Source: JBMYTN01 sp049604415 (GTDB lineage: Bacteria; Pseudomonadota; Alphaproteobacteria; Rhodospirillales; Rhodospirillaceae). Taken from it: a DNA stretch of 64,000 nucleotides. Location of the stretch: assembly GCA_049604415.1 (NCBI GenBank), contig JBMYTN010000007.1:81855-145854 (forward strand), written 5' to 3'. Of the stretch, positions 38,519 through 47,514 are shown piece after piece. The notes beneath the pieces were generated by a model. That model was not told the origin of the DNA and did not search any database. It saw only the letters and a list, made by a program, of their open reading frames with translations. Each line of letters opens with the position of its first letter. Position 1 is the first letter of the stretch. A program made the position numbers and the translations under genes.

Positions 38519-40261
38519 TTACGCCGCTTCCATGGCCTTTTGCAGGGTCATTTGCAGGGTTTCGTTCAGCTGTTGCACCCCGGCAGCCACGGTTTCGGTC
38601 ATGCCCTGGACTTCCCGGGCTTGGAAGCCGCTGCTCTCCGCCTCGCCAGAGACATTGCCGATCCGGTCGGTCACCGCACGCAGAGCCTCGGTGTTTTCCC
38701 CAACCCGGCGGGCGATCTCATTGGTCGCGGCCAGTTGTTCTTCCACGGCGCTGGCAATGGTGCTGGAGATGCTGTCCACATCACCAATGATATCGTCGAT
38801 ATGGCTGACCCGTTCCACGGCGGTGCGGGTGGCCGCCGCCACATCGCTGATCAAACGGTTGATCTCATCGGTGGATTTGGCGGTCTGATTGGCCAGATTT
38901 TTCACCTCGCCAGCAACCACGGCAAAGCCCTTGCCGGCATCTCCGGCCCGGGCGGCTTCGATGGTGGCATTCAGTGCCAGCAAATTGGTCTGTTCGGCCA
39001 CATCGCCGATCAGATTGGCCGCGACACCGATCCGATCCACTGCAGCTGCCAAGGCCTCAATCACCTTGCGCGCTTCGGCACTATTCTGCCGGGCATCCCC
39101 GGTCACGGTGATGGATTTGGTCACTTGGCTGCCAATTTCTTCAAAGGAGGCGCTGAGCTCCTCGGTCGAGCCCGCCACCGCCTCGACGCTTTGCATGGCC
39201 AGATCAGCAGCTTCGGCGACCTCATTGGCATCCCCGCTGACTTTGCCTGCCGATTGGGTCAGTTGATCGGCATTGGCGAACATGGCTTCGGTGTTGCCCA
39301 GAACCGTTTGCACAACGCCATTGGTTTCGGCGCGGATGGTGTCGGCCATGGTTTGCATGGCGGCCCGGCGCTTCTGCTCGGCCTCCAGGCGGTCGGATTC
39401 CTGGCGGGCATGCATATCCTGATTTTCGACGGCGGCATCGCGAAACACGCGCAGGGCATCGGCCATTCTGCCGATTTCATCACCCCGGTCAGTCAGGCCG
39501 ATATCTTCCTCCAGATGCCCTTCTGACAGTCGGCACATTTTGTCGGTGAGGATCTGCAGGGGCTTCAGGACCTGGATGGCAAGCATGGCTAGGTTGACAA
39601 TGGCGACGAAGGCCAGGGTCGCCACCACCAGGATCTGAATATTGCGGACCGCATCCCCAGCCGCTTCAGCTTCCAGGATCTCCGCATCCAGAACCGCCAG
39701 TTCAGAGCTGTAGAGTGTTTCGACCTTGTGGACCATCTCCGCCATAGCATCGGCCAGGGCGATGGCGGTGGCATCGAAAGCCCCCATCATTTGATTGCCG
39801 CCTTCAGGTCCCTGATCGATATAGAGCTGGGCCATGGCCTGACCGTCCCGATAGAACGGGGTGAAGGCGGCTGCGGTGGCATCCAGATCCCGGACAACCT
39901 CGGTCAAGCCGAGCCCGGAGGCGATGGTTTTGGCTTGGCTGTATTTGTTTTGAAAATCTTGGGCGGCATGGGCGGCCTCGTCGAAGCCGTCATCCAAGCC
40001 ATTCTGGCCCCGAGTGGCAGAGATATCGGTCAGCCATTGCTGCACGGCGATCACGTCATAGCGGATCTCTTCCACCAGGATCGCCAAGGGCACAATCTGC
40101 TCACCCATTTTGTGGGACTGGGCTTTGACGTCTTCCAGCAAAGCATGCTGCTGCTGCAAGGTGATCATGGAGATCGGTGTGGTGATCACCAGGACCAGCA
40201 GCACAAGGGCGGCAGAGGCGATTGCCTTGGCCTTAATTGTAAGTTTGGTTGCCGTGGCCAT
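38519..40261 (-). CDS. Methyl-accepting chemotaxis protein with helical periplasmic sensor
   Basis: 580 residues. TM1 at ~12-35 (AIASAALVLLVLVITTPISM), a purely helical periplasmic domain of ~165 residues (ILVEEIRYDVIAVQQWLTDI, DDGFDEAAHAAQDF), TM2 at ~205-228, HAMP at ~230-282 (LKPLQILTDKMCRLSEGHLE, DEIGRMADAL), then the signalling domain with AEQTNLLALNATIEAARAGD at the tip and a long coiled coil. The periplasmic part looks like a four-helix-bundle sensor rather than a Cache domain, since no beta-rich pattern is visible. No ligand can be named. It lies downstream of cysG on the same strand but ~75 bp away with its own likely promoter. Confidence 0.9.
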   Translation of the reverse strand: MATATKLTIKAKAIASAALVLLVLVITTPISMITLQQQHALLEDVKAQSHKMGEQIVPLAILVEEIRYDVIAVQQWLTDISATRGQNGLDDGFDEAAHAAQDFQNKYSQAKTIASGLGLTEVVRDLDATAAAFTPFYRDGQAMAQLYIDQGPEGGNQMMGAFDATAIALADAMAEMVHKVETLYSSELAVLDAEILEAEAAGDAVRNIQILVVATLAFVAIVNLAMLAIQVLKPLQILTDKMCRLSEGHLEEDIGLTDRGDEIGRMADALRVFRDAAVENQDMHARQESDRLEAEQKRRAAMQTMADTIRAETNGVVQTVLGNTEAMFANADQLTQSAGKVSGDANEVAEAADLAMQSVEAVAGSTEELSASFEEIGSQVTKSITVTGDARQNSAEARKVIEALAAAVDRIGVAANLIGDVAEQTNLLALNATIEAARAGDAGKGFAVVAGEVKNLANQTAKSTDEINRLISDVAAATRTAVERVSHIDDIIGDVDSISSTIASAVEEQLAATNEIARRVGENTEALRAVTDRIGNVSGEAESSGFQAREVQGMTETVAAGVQQLNETLQMTLQKAMEAA

Positions 40262-40336
40262 CGCGTGTAAAACCCTTATTCATCTGGGGGTTAGGGGATG
40301 GCTCCTTGCTTAAATCACGGTTGGATCTTCAGCAAG

Positions 40337-41863
40337 CTATAAAGCAACTCCGACAGAATTGTGATCAAAGACTTTTCCGGCGCTCGGGCGACTTTCTAAT
40401 ACTTTGGTAGCAGACAAAGTCGACGCCGGACTATGGGCGACCGCATCCCCGATAATAAACAGAACCGGTGTTTCTTTTGGCCCGAACGGGGTCTTATCGG
40501 TGGCAAAGTCTTCAGCCGCTTGGGCCAAGGTCATGAAATGATGCGCATGGCTTTGGCCAGTGCCATCCCAGATCCCGACCAGAGGGGTTTCCGGGGTCAA
40601 ACCGTGATCGATCAGAGCCTGGGCGGCTTGGCCCATATGCCGACCGGCCATATACAGGCAGAGCGTGGCGGACGGATTGGCCAGCTTGGCCCAATCCGGT
40701 TGGCCGCTTTGGCCTGCGGTCTCATCAAAGCTGGCGGTGGCCAGGGTCAGGGCCCGGCTTTCGCCGCGATAGGTCAGGGGCAGACCCAGGCGGGCGGCAA
40801 TGCCAAAGGCGGCGGACACTCCGCAGAGCACCTGGGGCTGGATGCCATGGGCCTGGAGGAAATCCTGTTCCTCGCCACCCCGGCCAAAGACAAAGGGATC
40901 GCCGCCTTTCAGACGGACCACCCGTTCGCCGCGCTTGGCATGGGACAGCATCAACTGATTGGTCATGTCCTGGGGCACCGAGGGCTGACCGGCACGTTTG
41001 CCCACCGGGATCACCCGGGCTTCCTTGCGGGTCATGGCCAGGATCTCCGGAGAGACCAGGGCGTCATGCAGCACCACATCGGCGGTCCGCAACGCCTTGG
41101 CCGCTTCCAGGGTCAACAGGCCCGGATCCCCCGGTCCGGCGCCAACCAGGGCAATGGAGCCTTTGGCGCTGTCCACCGGGGTGGTCAGGGCGGCTTCCAG
41201 ATCTTCGGCGACGGTTTCGGCGGGGGCGGCGCAGAGGCTATCCAACCCCTCATCGGTTAGGAACCGATCCCAAAACCGCATCCGGCCCCGGCCTTGGGGA
41301 ATGGCCTGCTTCAGGCGATCTCGGAACCCGGCCAATTGCTGGGTCAGGCGGCCCAAGCCCTGGGGCAAAGCGGTTTCGATCCGCTGGCGCAGGATCTTGG
41401 CCAAGGTCGGCGAGGCCCCACCGGTCGAAACCGCCACCACCACCGGGGAGCGGTCAATAATCGCCGGAATGATAAAATCGCAGGCCTCAGGCGTATCGAT
41501 GGTGTTGACCAGCAAGCCGGTGCAGGCGGCAAAGCGGTGCAAGATCTCAGAGGCAGCCGGGTCCAAGCCATCGTCAAAGGCCAAGCGGCAGCCTTGGATG
41601 TGGCTTTTCGCCAGCTTCGGCGCGGTGACCGTAAGATCTCCGGCCCGGACCAGGGTTTGCATATCCCCTTCCAGATGATCGGCAATCAGGCGGATATCCG
41701 CTCCGGCCATCCGCAACAGCCGGGCTTTGGCCGCTGCGGCGTCAGATCCGCCGAGCAGCAGCACGGGCATGCCCTTGAGGGACAAAAAGATCGGGAAAAA
41801 GTCCATGCTCTGGGCCGCTTGCGACCCGGTCTCACTCTGCAGCGGCTGCGATCCGTGTGGCAT
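40337..41863 (-). CDS. cysG: Siroheme synthase (CysG-type trifunctional enzyme)
   Basis: 508 residues. Makes siroheme, the prosthetic group of NirB, from uroporphyrinogen III. The N-terminal ~200 residues are the Met8-like NAD-dependent precorrin-2 dehydrogenase/ferrochelatase (DFFPIFLSLKGMPVLLLGGS, then VAVSTGGASPTLAKILRQRIE). The C-terminal ~250 residues are the SAM uroporphyrinogen methyltransferase (GSIALVGAGPGDPGLLTLEA, DVVLHDALVSPEILAM, VVRLKGGDPFVFGRGGEE). Start choice: ATG 41863 has GGGGAG 10 nt upstream and overlaps nasA by 32 nt; ATG 41806 gives the usual family N-terminus but has a poor ribosome site. It is the last gene of the nirB-nirD-nasA-cysG operon. Confidence 0.93.
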   Translation of the reverse strand: MPHGSQPLQSETGSQAAQSMDFFPIFLSLKGMPVLLLGGSDAAAAKARLLRMAGADIRLIADHLEGDMQTLVRAGDLTVTAPKLAKSHIQGCRLAFDDGLDPAASEILHRFAACTGLLVNTIDTPEACDFIIPAIIDRSPVVVAVSTGGASPTLAKILRQRIETALPQGLGRLTQQLAGFRDRLKQAIPQGRGRMRFWDRFLTDEGLDSLCAAPAETVAEDLEAALTTPVDSAKGSIALVGAGPGDPGLLTLEAAKALRTADVVLHDALVSPEILAMTRKEARVIPVGKRAGQPSVPQDMTNQLMLSHAKRGERVVRLKGGDPFVFGRGGEEQDFLQAHGIQPQVLCGVSAAFGIAARLGLPLTYRGESRALTLATASFDETAGQSGQPDWAKLANPSATLCLYMAGRHMGQAAQALIDHGLTPETPLVGIWDGTGQSHAHHFMTLAQAAEDFATDKTPFGPKETPVLFIIGDAVAHSPASTLSATKVLESRPSAGKVFDHNSVGVAL

Positions 41864-44477
41864 CAGTCAGGATCTCCCCAAGTTCGGCGCGGCAACTGCC
41901 GCAACCGGTTCCCGCCGCCGTTTCGGCGGCAATGGCGTCAACAGTGTCCGCACCTGCGGCAATGGCGGCGCGGATGGTCTTTTCTCCGACGGTCTGGCAG
42001 GAGCAGACAATGCGTCCCACATCGGCCACCGCGCCCGGCGCGCGGCCCGCCAACAGGGCGTAGCGGTCCTGATGGCTTAAGGGGGTGGCAAAACGCTCTT
42101 GGACCCAGGCCTCAGAAATCCGATCCTTGATGCTGCCCAAATAGAGCACCGCTTCCAGATCATCGCCCTGCAGCCATACCGAGGACAGACTGCCCCGTTG
42201 CGGATCTTCATAGGTCAGGTCCGCTGGGCGCTCTGGCAAGCCATCAATCGCGTTCTGGGTGCAATCCAGCACCAAATGGGTCGCCACCGCGTCGCTGCCT
42301 TCCACCCGGGCCCAGCGCAAAACGCCTTCGGGCCGCAAAGCCGATTTGGTGAAGGCGATCCCTTCGCGGACCGGGCCCAAGGCCTCCAGGCGGACCGGGC
42401 TGGCCTTGCTTTCCGGTTGACCGGAGAGCGGGTCCACATGGGGGGCGATCAGGCGCGAGGTGATGGCGTCCGACGCAAAAGCATCGGTCCAATGGATTGG
42501 CAAGAATACTTGGCCCCGAGGCTGGTTTGCGGTCAGCCGCAGCCGAGCCATCACCGTGCCATGGACGCTGTGCAGGCTGACCACTTGGTCCTCGGCCATG
42601 CCCCGCGCAGCCGCATCCTCTGGATTGACCTCCAGCAGCGGTTCGGGTCGGTGGGCGGACAGGCGGGCAGACAGCCCGGTCCGGGTCATGGTGTGCCATT
42701 GATCCCGGTAGCGCCCGGTGTTCAGCACCAGATCGAAGCGCTCATCCACCGCTTCCTTCAGCGGGCGGTGTTGGACAGGGAGCAATTTGGCTTTGCCATC
42801 CGGATGGGTGAAGCCGCCCTCGGCAAACAGCCGTCCAGCCCCTTGCAGGGGTTGTTTCGGAGCGCTCGGGGCGGGCACCGGCCAGCGGATCGGCTCCAGG
42901 GCGTCATAGGCGGCCCGGTCCAGATCGATCAGCCCGCCAATATCAAAGGCCCGCTCGCCATCATTTTCAAAGGCGGACAAAGCGGCATGTTCAACGAAGA
43001 CATCCACGGGGCTGTCATAGGCGAAGGCACGTTCAAAGCCCAGGCGATGGGCGACCTGGGTTAGCGCCCACCAATCGGGTTTGGCCTCGCCCACCGGCGG
43101 GCGGAAGCCGCGCTGGCGGGAAATACAGCGCTCCGAATTAGTCACCGTGCCATCCTTTTCCCCCCAGCCAGCGGCGGGCAGGAGAATATCGGCATAGGCG
43201 GCGGTGTCGGTCTCGGCGGTGACATCGGAGACGATGACGGTGGGGCAGGTCTCCAGAGCCTCGCGGACTTTGGCCGAGGCGGGCAGGCTGACCGCCGGAT
43301 TGGTCGCCATGACCCAGACCAGCTTGATCTTGCCCTCGCCAATGGCCTTGAACATGTCCACGGCTTTCAGGCCTTGGCCCTGTTGCAGGGCCGGGGCGTC
43401 CCAGAACCGGCGCACCCGGTCGACATGGGTTGGGTTGTCCGGATCCATATGGGCCGCCAGTTGGTTGGCGAGACCGCCGACCTCGCGCCCACCCATGGCA
43501 TTGGGCTGGCCGGTGACGGAAAATGGTCCCATGCCGGGACGGCCAATCCGACCGGTGGCCAGATGGACATTGATGATCGCATTGACCTTGTCGCTGCCGC
43601 TGGCGGATTGGTTCACCCCCTGGGAGAACACGGTCACCACCTTTTCGGTGTTGGCAAACAAGGCGTAGAACTCTTCCAGCAAAGCCGGGTCGAGCTGGCA
43701 AAGCTCCGCCACTTTAGGCGCTTCGGCCCGGGCGGCCTCCAAGGCAGCGTCCAGACCATTGGTGTGTTGTTCGGCCCAGTCTCGGTCGATCTTCCCGGCT
43801 TGTTCCAGGGCAGCCAGCAGGCCATTGAATAGCGGCACATCGGAGCCCGAAGCCAGGGGCAGATGCATATGGGCCCCATCGCAGCTGTCGGTGCGCCGGG
43901 GATCAATCACCACCAGCTTGGTGCCGCGCGCCATGGCGGCCTCGACCCGGCGATGCAGGATCGGATGGCACCAGGCCAGATTGGAGCCCACTAGAACGAT
44001 GACCTCGGCTTCGTCCAGGTCCTCATAAAGGCCAGGCACCACATCTTCGCCAAAGGCCCGCTTATGGCCCACCACCGTGGAGGCCATGCAGAGCCGGGAA
44101 TTGGTGTCCACATGGCGGCAGCCCAGGAAGCCCTTGGCCAGCTTGTTCACCACATAATAGTCCTCGGTCAGGATCTGACCGGAGACATAAAAGGCGATGC
44201 TGTCCGGACCATAGCGCTCAACGGTGCAACGGATCCGCTCGGCGACCTGATCCAGGGCATTGTCCCAGGACACCCGCGCGCCATCGATCATCGGATGTTT
44301 CAGCCGTGGTGTCGGATCCAGCACATCGGCCAGGGCCGCGCCTTTGGAACAGAGCCGCCCGGCATTGGCCGGATGGGCGGTGTCGCCGCTGATGACGGCG
44401 CTGTCTTGGGCCGGTGCGGCCAGAACGCCGCAGCCGACACCGCAATAGGGGCAGGTGGTCCGGACCGCTGCCGTCAT
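41832..44477 (-). CDS. nasA: Assimilatory nitrate reductase catalytic subunit
   Basis: 881 residues, cytoplasmic. Molybdopterin (bis-MGD) and 4Fe-4S enzyme reducing nitrate to nitrite. The N-terminus has the cluster motif CPYCGVGCGV and later GRLCSKG. The molybdopterin domains follow: TNSRLCMASTVVGHKRAFG, VIVLVGSNLAWCHPILHRR, VVTVFSQGVNQSASGSDKVN, and GRIGRPGMGPFSVTGQPNAM. The MGD-binding C-domain has NTGRYRDQWHTMTRTG. A C-terminal BFD-like 2Fe-2S domain (VCSCQTVGEKTI ... GTGCGSCRAEL) is present, as in many proteobacterial NasA proteins. There is no Tat signal. It follows nirD by 3 bp, overlaps cysG, and belongs to the antiterminated operon starting upstream of nirB. Confidence 0.96.
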   Translation of the reverse strand: MTAAVRTTCPYCGVGCGVLAAPAQDSAVISGDTAHPANAGRLCSKGAALADVLDPTPRLKHPMIDGARVSWDNALDQVAERIRCTVERYGPDSIAFYVSGQILTEDYYVVNKLAKGFLGCRHVDTNSRLCMASTVVGHKRAFGEDVVPGLYEDLDEAEVIVLVGSNLAWCHPILHRRVEAAMARGTKLVVIDPRRTDSCDGAHMHLPLASGSDVPLFNGLLAALEQAGKIDRDWAEQHTNGLDAALEAARAEAPKVAELCQLDPALLEEFYALFANTEKVVTVFSQGVNQSASGSDKVNAIINVHLATGRIGRPGMGPFSVTGQPNAMGGREVGGLANQLAAHMDPDNPTHVDRVRRFWDAPALQQGQGLKAVDMFKAIGEGKIKLVWVMATNPAVSLPASAKVREALETCPTVIVSDVTAETDTAAYADILLPAAGWGEKDGTVTNSERCISRQRGFRPPVGEAKPDWWALTQVAHRLGFERAFAYDSPVDVFVEHAALSAFENDGERAFDIGGLIDLDRAAYDALEPIRWPVPAPSAPKQPLQGAGRLFAEGGFTHPDGKAKLLPVQHRPLKEAVDERFDLVLNTGRYRDQWHTMTRTGLSARLSAHRPEPLLEVNPEDAAARGMAEDQVVSLHSVHGTVMARLRLTANQPRGQVFLPIHWTDAFASDAITSRLIAPHVDPLSGQPESKASPVRLEALGPVREGIAFTKSALRPEGVLRWARVEGSDAVATHLVLDCTQNAIDGLPERPADLTYEDPQRGSLSSVWLQGDDLEAVLYLGSIKDRISEAWVQERFATPLSHQDRYALLAGRAPGAVADVGRIVCSCQTVGEKTIRAAIAAGADTVDAIAAETAAGTGCGSCRAELGEILTDATRIAAAAE

Positions 44478-44480
44478 CGG

Positions 44481-44816
44481 TCAGCCTCCGATGGCACCAG
44501 ACAGGCACAGCAGCACCCGTCCATTGTCAACCCGCAGCGGCACATGGCCGGAGCAGCCTTCATCGGGGCCCATGGCATTGCCGGTGGCCAGATCGATGAC
44601 CCAATTATGCAGCGGGCAGGTGACCGAGGTGCCATGGACAATGCCTTGGGACAGCGGGCCTTGGCGGTGCGGACAGCGATCCACCAGGGCAAAGACTTGA
44701 TCGTCATAGGTCCGGAACACCGCGATCGGGGTGTCCTCCCAGGTTAAGGTCCGGGAGCCCTGGCGCGGAATGTCATCCACCGCGCCGATATCGGTCCAAA
44801 GAACAGCCTGATCCAT
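44481..44816 (-). CDS. nirD: Assimilatory nitrite reductase small subunit (Rieske-type)
   Basis: 111 residues. NirD partner of the NADH-dependent siroheme nitrite reductase. Rieske-like 2Fe-2S ligands are all present: Cys48 and His50 in RCPHRQGPLSQG, Cys67 and His70 in CPLHNWVIDL. Some NirD proteins have lost these ligands; this one keeps them, as in the Rieske subgroup. It is 3 bp from both neighbours, nirB upstream and nasA downstream, in one tightly packed operon. Confidence 0.95.
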   Translation of the reverse strand: MDQAVLWTDIGAVDDIPRQGSRTLTWEDTPIAVFRTYDDQVFALVDRCPHRQGPLSQGIVHGTSVTCPLHNWVIDLATGNAMGPDEGCSGHVPLRVDNGRVLLCLSGAIGG

Positions 44817-44819
44817 GGT

Positions 44820-47300
44820 TTAGCCCTCCACCGCGGCCAGATTGGTGAACTGATGGCGGTCCACGCCACCGGTGGCCCGTTCCGCCCAGGGGTCGGTTTG
44901 GGAGAATTGTTGCGAGAACAAGAAACGCTCGTTCAGGGCTTTGCGGTTTTCCGGATCGTCCACCACGCGCTCTTTGACAAAGTCGAGGCCCAGGCGTTCA
45001 ACCCAGGGCGCGGTCCGCTCCAGATAATGGCCGGTTTCCCGATAAAGCTGGATGAAGGCCCCGCAATACTCCTTGACCTCCTCATCGGTGGTCACTTTGC
45101 ACAGCAGGTCGGTGGCTCGGACCTTGATGCCGCCATTGCCGCCCACATGCAGCTCCCAGCCGCTGTCCACGGCGACGACGCCAAAGTCTTTAATGGTGGC
45201 CTCGGCACAGTTCCGGGGGCAGCCGGAGACCGCCATCTTGAACTTATGCGGCATCCAGGAGCCCCAGGTCATGCGCTCCAGCTCGATGCCCATGCCGGTG
45301 CTGTCCTGGGTGCCAAAGCGGCACCAGGTGGAACCGACACAGGTCTTCACCGTCCGCAGCGCCTTGCCATAGGCATGGCCGGACACCATGCCCGCCGCAT
45401 TCAGATCGGCCCAGACCGCAGGCAGGTCCTCTTTTTTGACGCCAAACAAATCGATGCGCTGACCGCCGGTGACCTTGACTTCGCGGATGGCGAATTTGTC
45501 GACCACATCGGCAATGGCGCGCAGTTCCTTGGCGCTGGTGACGCCGCCCCACATCCGGGGCACCACGGAATAGGTGCCGTCTTTTTGGATATTGGCGTGG
45601 ACCCGCTCATTGATGAACCGGCTGGCGGCATGGTCGACATATTCGCCGGGGAAGGCGCAGAGCAGATAATAGTTCAGCGCCGGGCGGCAAACATGGCAGC
45701 CATCGGGGGTCTTCCATTCCATGGCCTGCATGACGGCGGGCATGGATTTCAGATCCTGGGAGACAATGAACCGACGCACGGTGTCATGGTCATGGTCGGT
45801 GCAGCCACAAAGCGGCTTCGGACCGGTATTGGCGGCATAGTCATCACCCAGGGCCAGGGAGAGCACCTGTTCCACCAGACCGGCGCAGGTGCCGCAGGAG
45901 CCCGACGCCTTGGTATGGGCCTTGACCTCATCCAAAGTAGTCAGGCCTTTTTCTGAAATGGCCGCCAGGATGGTGCCTTTGCTAATGCCGTTACAGCCAC
46001 AGATCTCCGCATCATCGGGGAGGGCCGCAACGGCACCGCTAGGGTTTGCAGCGGCTTCTCCGGCATAGGCCTGGCCAAAGGCGATGGTGTCGCGGATGTC
46101 GGACACATCTTCGCCGGAGCGCATCAGCTGGAAGTACCAGGAGCCATCGCCGGTGTCGCCATAGAGCACCGCGCCGATGACTTTGTTGTCTTGCAAGATG
46201 ACCCGCTTATAGGTGCCGCGACCGGCATCGCGCAGCACCACATCTTCCCGGTCATCGCCGCTTTGGAAATCCCCGGCGGAGTAAAGGTCGACCCCGGTGA
46301 CCTTCAGCTTGGTCGCGGTGACCGAGGGCACAAAGGCACCGTCCGGGTCGCCCGCCAAATTGGCACCGACCACCTTGGCCATGTCCCAGATCGGGGCGAC
46401 CAGGCCATAGCAGGCCCCGTCATGTTCAATACATTCGCCCAGCGCCAGGATTTCCGGATCGCTGGTGGTCATCCGGTCATCCACCAGAATGCCGCGATTG
46501 ACTTCCAGGCCGCTTTCTTGGGCCAGGGCGGCATTGGGGCGGATGCCCACGGCCATCACCACCAGATCTGCCGGGATGGTCCGGCCGTCTTTCAGCACCA
46601 CGGCCTCAACATGGTCGGTGCCCGCAATATGGTCGGTGTTGGCGCTGGTCAGGATCTCGATGCCACGCTCTTCCAGCTCTTCCTTCAGCAGGAACCCGGC
46701 CGCACTATCAAGCTGGCGTTCCATCAAATGGTCGGCCAGGTGGATCACGGTCACCGCCATGCCTCGGCTGCGCAGGCCATTGGCGGCCTCCAGCCCCAGC
46801 AGACCGCCGCCAATCACCACGGCCCGGCCAGCGGTCTCGGCGGCCTTGAGCATGGTGTTGACGTCATCCACATCGCGGAAGGAAATCACGCCGGGCAGGT
46901 CGATGCCCGGGAAGGGGATCATGATCGGGTTGGAGCCGGTGGCCAGCAGCACCCGGTCATAGGAGACCTCTTTGCCCGAGGCGGAGCGCACCACCCGTTC
47001 GGTGCGGTCAATTGCCACCACCGCATCCCCGGCAATCAGGGTGATGTTGTGCTCGGCATACCAAGCCTCATCATTCAAGACGATTTCATCGAAGGTCTTT
47101 TCCCCGGCCAGCAGCGGCGAGAGCATGATCCGGTTATAGTTCACCCGGGGCTCGGCCCCAAAGATGGTGATGTCGTAGAGATTGGGTTCCCGGGCGAGCA
47201 GATCTTCCACCGCCCGCAAACCGGCCATGCCATTGCCGATAACGACAAGGCTTTGTTTGGTCGGTTGGGCTGCAGAAGATTTTGCGTGGTCGTCACTCAT
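44820..47300 (-). CDS. nirB: Assimilatory nitrite reductase large subunit
   Basis: 826 residues. NAD(P)H-dependent reduction of nitrite to ammonium. N-terminal pyridine-nucleotide disulfide oxidoreductase module with two Rossmann motifs (LVVIGNGMAGLRAVEDLL and AVVIGGGLLGLEAANGL), a BFD-like 2Fe-2S domain (EICGCNGISKGTI ... GSCGTCAGLVEQVL), a nitrite/sulfite reductase ferredoxin-like half domain (INERVHANIQKDGTYSVVP), and the siroheme/4Fe-4S domain (TCVGSTWCRFGTQDSTGMG, AVSGCPRNCAEATIKDFG). All cluster cysteines are present. ATG 47300 is chosen because AGAGG precedes it; an extension to 47477 would run through the leader terminator. First gene of nirB-nirD-nasA-cysG. Confidence 0.96.
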   Translation of the reverse strand: MSDDHAKSSAAQPTKQSLVVIGNGMAGLRAVEDLLAREPNLYDITIFGAEPRVNYNRIMLSPLLAGEKTFDEIVLNDEAWYAEHNITLIAGDAVVAIDRTERVVRSASGKEVSYDRVLLATGSNPIMIPFPGIDLPGVISFRDVDDVNTMLKAAETAGRAVVIGGGLLGLEAANGLRSRGMAVTVIHLADHLMERQLDSAAGFLLKEELEERGIEILTSANTDHIAGTDHVEAVVLKDGRTIPADLVVMAVGIRPNAALAQESGLEVNRGILVDDRMTTSDPEILALGECIEHDGACYGLVAPIWDMAKVVGANLAGDPDGAFVPSVTATKLKVTGVDLYSAGDFQSGDDREDVVLRDAGRGTYKRVILQDNKVIGAVLYGDTGDGSWYFQLMRSGEDVSDIRDTIAFGQAYAGEAAANPSGAVAALPDDAEICGCNGISKGTILAAISEKGLTTLDEVKAHTKASGSCGTCAGLVEQVLSLALGDDYAANTGPKPLCGCTDHDHDTVRRFIVSQDLKSMPAVMQAMEWKTPDGCHVCRPALNYYLLCAFPGEYVDHAASRFINERVHANIQKDGTYSVVPRMWGGVTSAKELRAIADVVDKFAIREVKVTGGQRIDLFGVKKEDLPAVWADLNAAGMVSGHAYGKALRTVKTCVGSTWCRFGTQDSTGMGIELERMTWGSWMPHKFKMAVSGCPRNCAEATIKDFGVVAVDSGWELHVGGNGGIKVRATDLLCKVTTDEEVKEYCGAFIQLYRETGHYLERTAPWVERLGLDFVKERVVDDPENRKALNERFLFSQQFSQTDPWAERATGGVDRHQFTNLAAVEG

Positions 47301-47375
47301 TGATCTGCCTCTCATCTCTCCGGAGAGCCCATCTTGGCTGCGATCCGGTCGGCCTTCGCGAAAGACGCGAAACAC

Positions 47376-47424
47376 AAAAAAGCCCGCCAAGCAGCTTTCA
47401 TCGTAGAAAGAAGCCTGTGCGGAC
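47376..47424 (-). terminator. Intrinsic attenuator terminator in the nirB leader
   Basis: On the minus strand three stacked helices form one long hairpin: GTCCGC with GCGGGC, CAGGC with GCTTG, and CTTTC with GAAAG closing loop TACGAT, followed by TTTTTT (47381-47376). It lies ~75 nt before the nirB ATG, so untreated transcripts should stop here. Its first four bases (GTCC, 47424-47421) are also the 3' arm of the second ANTAR hairpin, so the two structures exclude each other. Confidence 0.85.
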
Positions 47425-47457
47425 GTCGCTGTCCCGGCATTCCAGTCGTTGGAATGC
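47421..47457 (-). promoter_or_regulatory. Tandem ANTAR-target hairpins in the nirB leader
   Basis: First hairpin (47457-47437): GCATTCCA / TGGAATGC, a perfect 8-bp stem around ACGAC; opening the top A-T pair gives loop AACGACT, with A1 and G4 but seven bases. Second hairpin (47434-47421): GGAC-AGCGAC-GTCC, an exact hexaloop with A at position 1 and G at position 4. ANTAR proteins such as NasT bind two hairpins with A1/G4 hexaloops and stabilise the second against the terminator; here the second overlaps the terminator's 5' arm by four bases. The short stem of hairpin 2 and odd loop of hairpin 1 make this the weaker of the two leaders. Confidence 0.72.
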
Positions 47458-47498
47458 GATATGGAAGGAGGGGGCATCCTTGCCCTGCTGAACTCTTA

Positions 47499-47514
47499 AG
47501 CAACTGCTGTGCCA
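47499..47514 (-). promoter_or_regulatory. Sigma-54 promoter of nirB-nirD-nasA-cysG
   Basis: TGGCACAGCAGTTGCT on the minus strand matches the -24/-12 consensus TGGCACG-N4-TTGCT with GG and GC exactly ten bases apart. Predicted transcription start is near 47488, placing the first ANTAR hairpin about 30 nt into the RNA. This implies NtrC (nitrogen limitation) activation. A partial NtrC-like site, GCACAAAATGGGTTGC, lies at about 47564-47579. Confidence 0.82.

Noticed and set aside
47301..47477. N-terminal extension of nirB to 47477
   Set aside because: It spans the leader terminator and hairpins; NirB homology starts just after ATG 47300, which has its own ribosome site.
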